Source: Motacilla alba alba (taxonomy: Eukaryota > Chordata > Aves > Passeriformes > Motacillidae). Taken from it: 64,000 nucleotides of DNA. The notes beneath the pieces were generated by a model. The model had not been told where the DNA came from. It was given only the letters and a program-made list of their open reading frames with translations, and did not search any database. The position numbers and the translations under genes were made by a program. Location of the stretch: assembly GCF_015832195.1 (NCBI RefSeq), contig NC_052046.1:38716911-38780910 (forward strand), in the 5' to 3' direction. Below, in pieces: positions 62,494 to 64,000 of the stretch (position 1 is the first letter of the stretch; every line of letters starts with the position of its first letter).

Positions 62494-63332
62494 TGTTATG
62501 AATGAGTGTCAAAATTCATATTTATTAGAATGGAGGAATAGATTCAGAATAATATAAAATAATAGAGTAGATAGATATTAAAGTAAAAGGGAATACAAGG
62601 AGAGTTACGTCTAAACATGTTCTCAGGGAAAAACCCAAGAAAAGTCAGTCTGCAGTAAAATACCAACACATACCATACCAATAGACTCCATTTACATGTG
62701 AAACCCAACAGGGACCCTTGATTTCAAGATTGCAACCACACAGGGAATTACGCCATCGGCAGTACACCTGGATACTCCTGACTGGAGGGGGGGAGAACAC
62801 TCTGTTTAAAATTTTAAAACACTTCTAGGAAACCTCTCAATTTGTAGAAGAGATTTCCAGTAAGAACTGAGTATCGGAATTCAGGGTGATAACAAGGATA
62901 TCTCTCTCGGGATGTGACTGTGTATTGTTAAGCTTAGTCCTGTCTAGCACAAGACCAGAAGCCAATGAATTATTCCTGAAGACATCGAGGACAGGACCAC
63001 CTTCCATCAGATATCATTCTACTGGACCGGAGAAACCTTTGGAACGTGTTTGGTTATGAAAAGGACAATGGACTTCCTAGCCCGCAGCAAGAAAAATAGG
63101 ATAAAAGACCTGCATGGAGGAGACTCAGTGTGCTCGCTGTACTCTGAAGCTGCCAGTGCTTGGGGTTGCTCAGCGTGACATCCAGGGTCTATTCCCGGGC
63201 TAGACTCTGTCCGATCCGTGGCTTACCGAAATTTTGTCAATTTGCGCAAAATAAATTTTGTACTTTGTTTTATATCATAATTCAGCTCCCGCAAATTATT
63301 GATAAATTAAATTGGCAATTACATCCATAACA
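62494..63332 (+). mobile_element. Solo LTR with 5-bp target duplication
   Basis: An 839-bp LTR on the + strand with ends TGTTATGAAT and ATCCATAACA, flanked by ATCTA on both sides. ATAAAA (63101-63106) acts as the TATA-like box and AATAAA lies at 63250-63255, implying an R region of roughly 150-170 bp. It is the same family and nearly the same length as 20329-21168 but in opposite orientation. By hand I count about 45 differences, about 95% identity. The two have different target duplications, so they are independent insertions rather than a segmental duplication. No retroviral genes follow, so it is a solo LTR. Confidence 0.93.
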
Positions 63333-63337
63333 ATCTA
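63333..63337. repeat. Target-site duplication, right copy
   Basis: ATCTA immediately after CATAACA, matching 62489-62493. Confidence 0.85.
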
Positions 63338-64000
63338 CAATCCATGTACATCCATCTTTTTATTACAAACCTCTTTGCATTACACAGAAAAGACATGATA
63401 AGTTCTGGTGGCACAGGATATGTACTTTTTTTAGAAATTATTTTCATTTCATTATTTATTTTCTGAAAATGAAATGAAGCTGCTGAAGAATTCTCAGATT
63501 TCTTAGAGTTGGTCTTAATAAAATACTCTACTTCTGTAGGGTTTATATTCATAATTAAGACAAATGCAATAGTAAGTCCCCTAGAAGGAACACTTTTCAA
63601 ATAGTTTAATATTATCTATTCTGAAGCTTTCAGTTGAATCCAATTAATACTGGAGTGTGACAGTGGAGGACCTTCAGCTGATGCTTTTCAAATTCATCAA
63701 AAATTGTAATGAGTACTTGTATCCATAGTCTAAGCTGGGTCCATCTTTCAGAAATGAAGGAGAATAGGAACTTTGCCAGTCATAAAATGCCATAATTTAC
63801 ATTTGTTAATCCTGTGTTATCATTCATTACATGTAATTGGTTTCTTAATTGCATCTCCTAAAAATCCTATCTGTTCAAAGTTCAGCAACCTCTTGCTGTT
63901 GAGATCAGCAGAGTCCAATCTTCACTTAAATGTATTCACTTTTTCCAGGGGTTGTCAGAATTTCAGTAATGAATTCACTGAGATACACCTAACATAGTGT
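63338..64000. other. Unique AT-rich DNA to window end
   Basis: Nothing recognised. Frames of 93 codons (-, 63319-63600) and 74 codons (+, 63773-63997) are unremarkable. Confidence 0.55.

Noticed and set aside
20329..63332. The two similar LTRs as the 5' and 3' LTR of one provirus
   Set aside because: They are in opposite orientation, 41 kb apart, each with its own target duplication, and no retroviral genes lie between them.
1..64000. CRISPR arrays, operons, tRNA or rRNA genes
   Set aside because: No regularly spaced repeats, cloverleaf-type sequences or rRNA motifs were recognised, and the repeat content is vertebrate (avian).

Overview
The window looks like avian nuclear DNA with no recognisable protein-coding gene. 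Six pieces carry the hallmark 3' end of CR1 retrotransposons (reading on + as AGAATCATAG followed by a GGTTGGAAGGGACC-like stretch). Seven long terminal repeats (LTRs) belong to endogenous retrovirus types I associate with songbird and other neoavian genomes. The rest is AT-rich, CpG-poor unique sequence, as expected of an intergenic region or a very long intron. Passerine is my best guess, but this is an inference from repeat types only.

Layout: 1-1329 unique; 1330-1500 CR1; 1501-9788 unique, with small tandem duplications and a hairpin; 9789-10662 LTR (+); 12316-12889 LTR (+); 20329-21168 solo LTR (-) with 5-bp target duplications; 24673-25340 LTR (-) with 6-bp target duplications; 29231-30512 a CR1 split by a nested LTR (+); 34971-35385 CR1; 36352-36440 CR1 scrap; 44020-44260 CR1; 47576-47641 CR1 scrap; 54500-55057 LTR (+) with a long hairpin; 62494-63332 solo LTR (+), same family as 20329-21168 but in opposite orientation. 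Everything between is unique or unrecognised.

None of the open reading frames resembles a known protein. The longest (214 codons, minus strand, 9709-10353) is an artefact of the LTR beneath it. I saw no retroviral gag, pol or env between LTRs, so these are solo LTRs or fragments.

The best leads are structural. They are a related inverted LTR pair about 41 kb apart, an LTR nested in a CR1, a perfect 17-bp inverted repeat with a 7-nt loop at 57185-57225, CTCF-like motifs at 49312 (unique DNA) and 54985 (inside an LTR), and several fresh-looking short tandem duplications. I found no convincing undescribed gene system.
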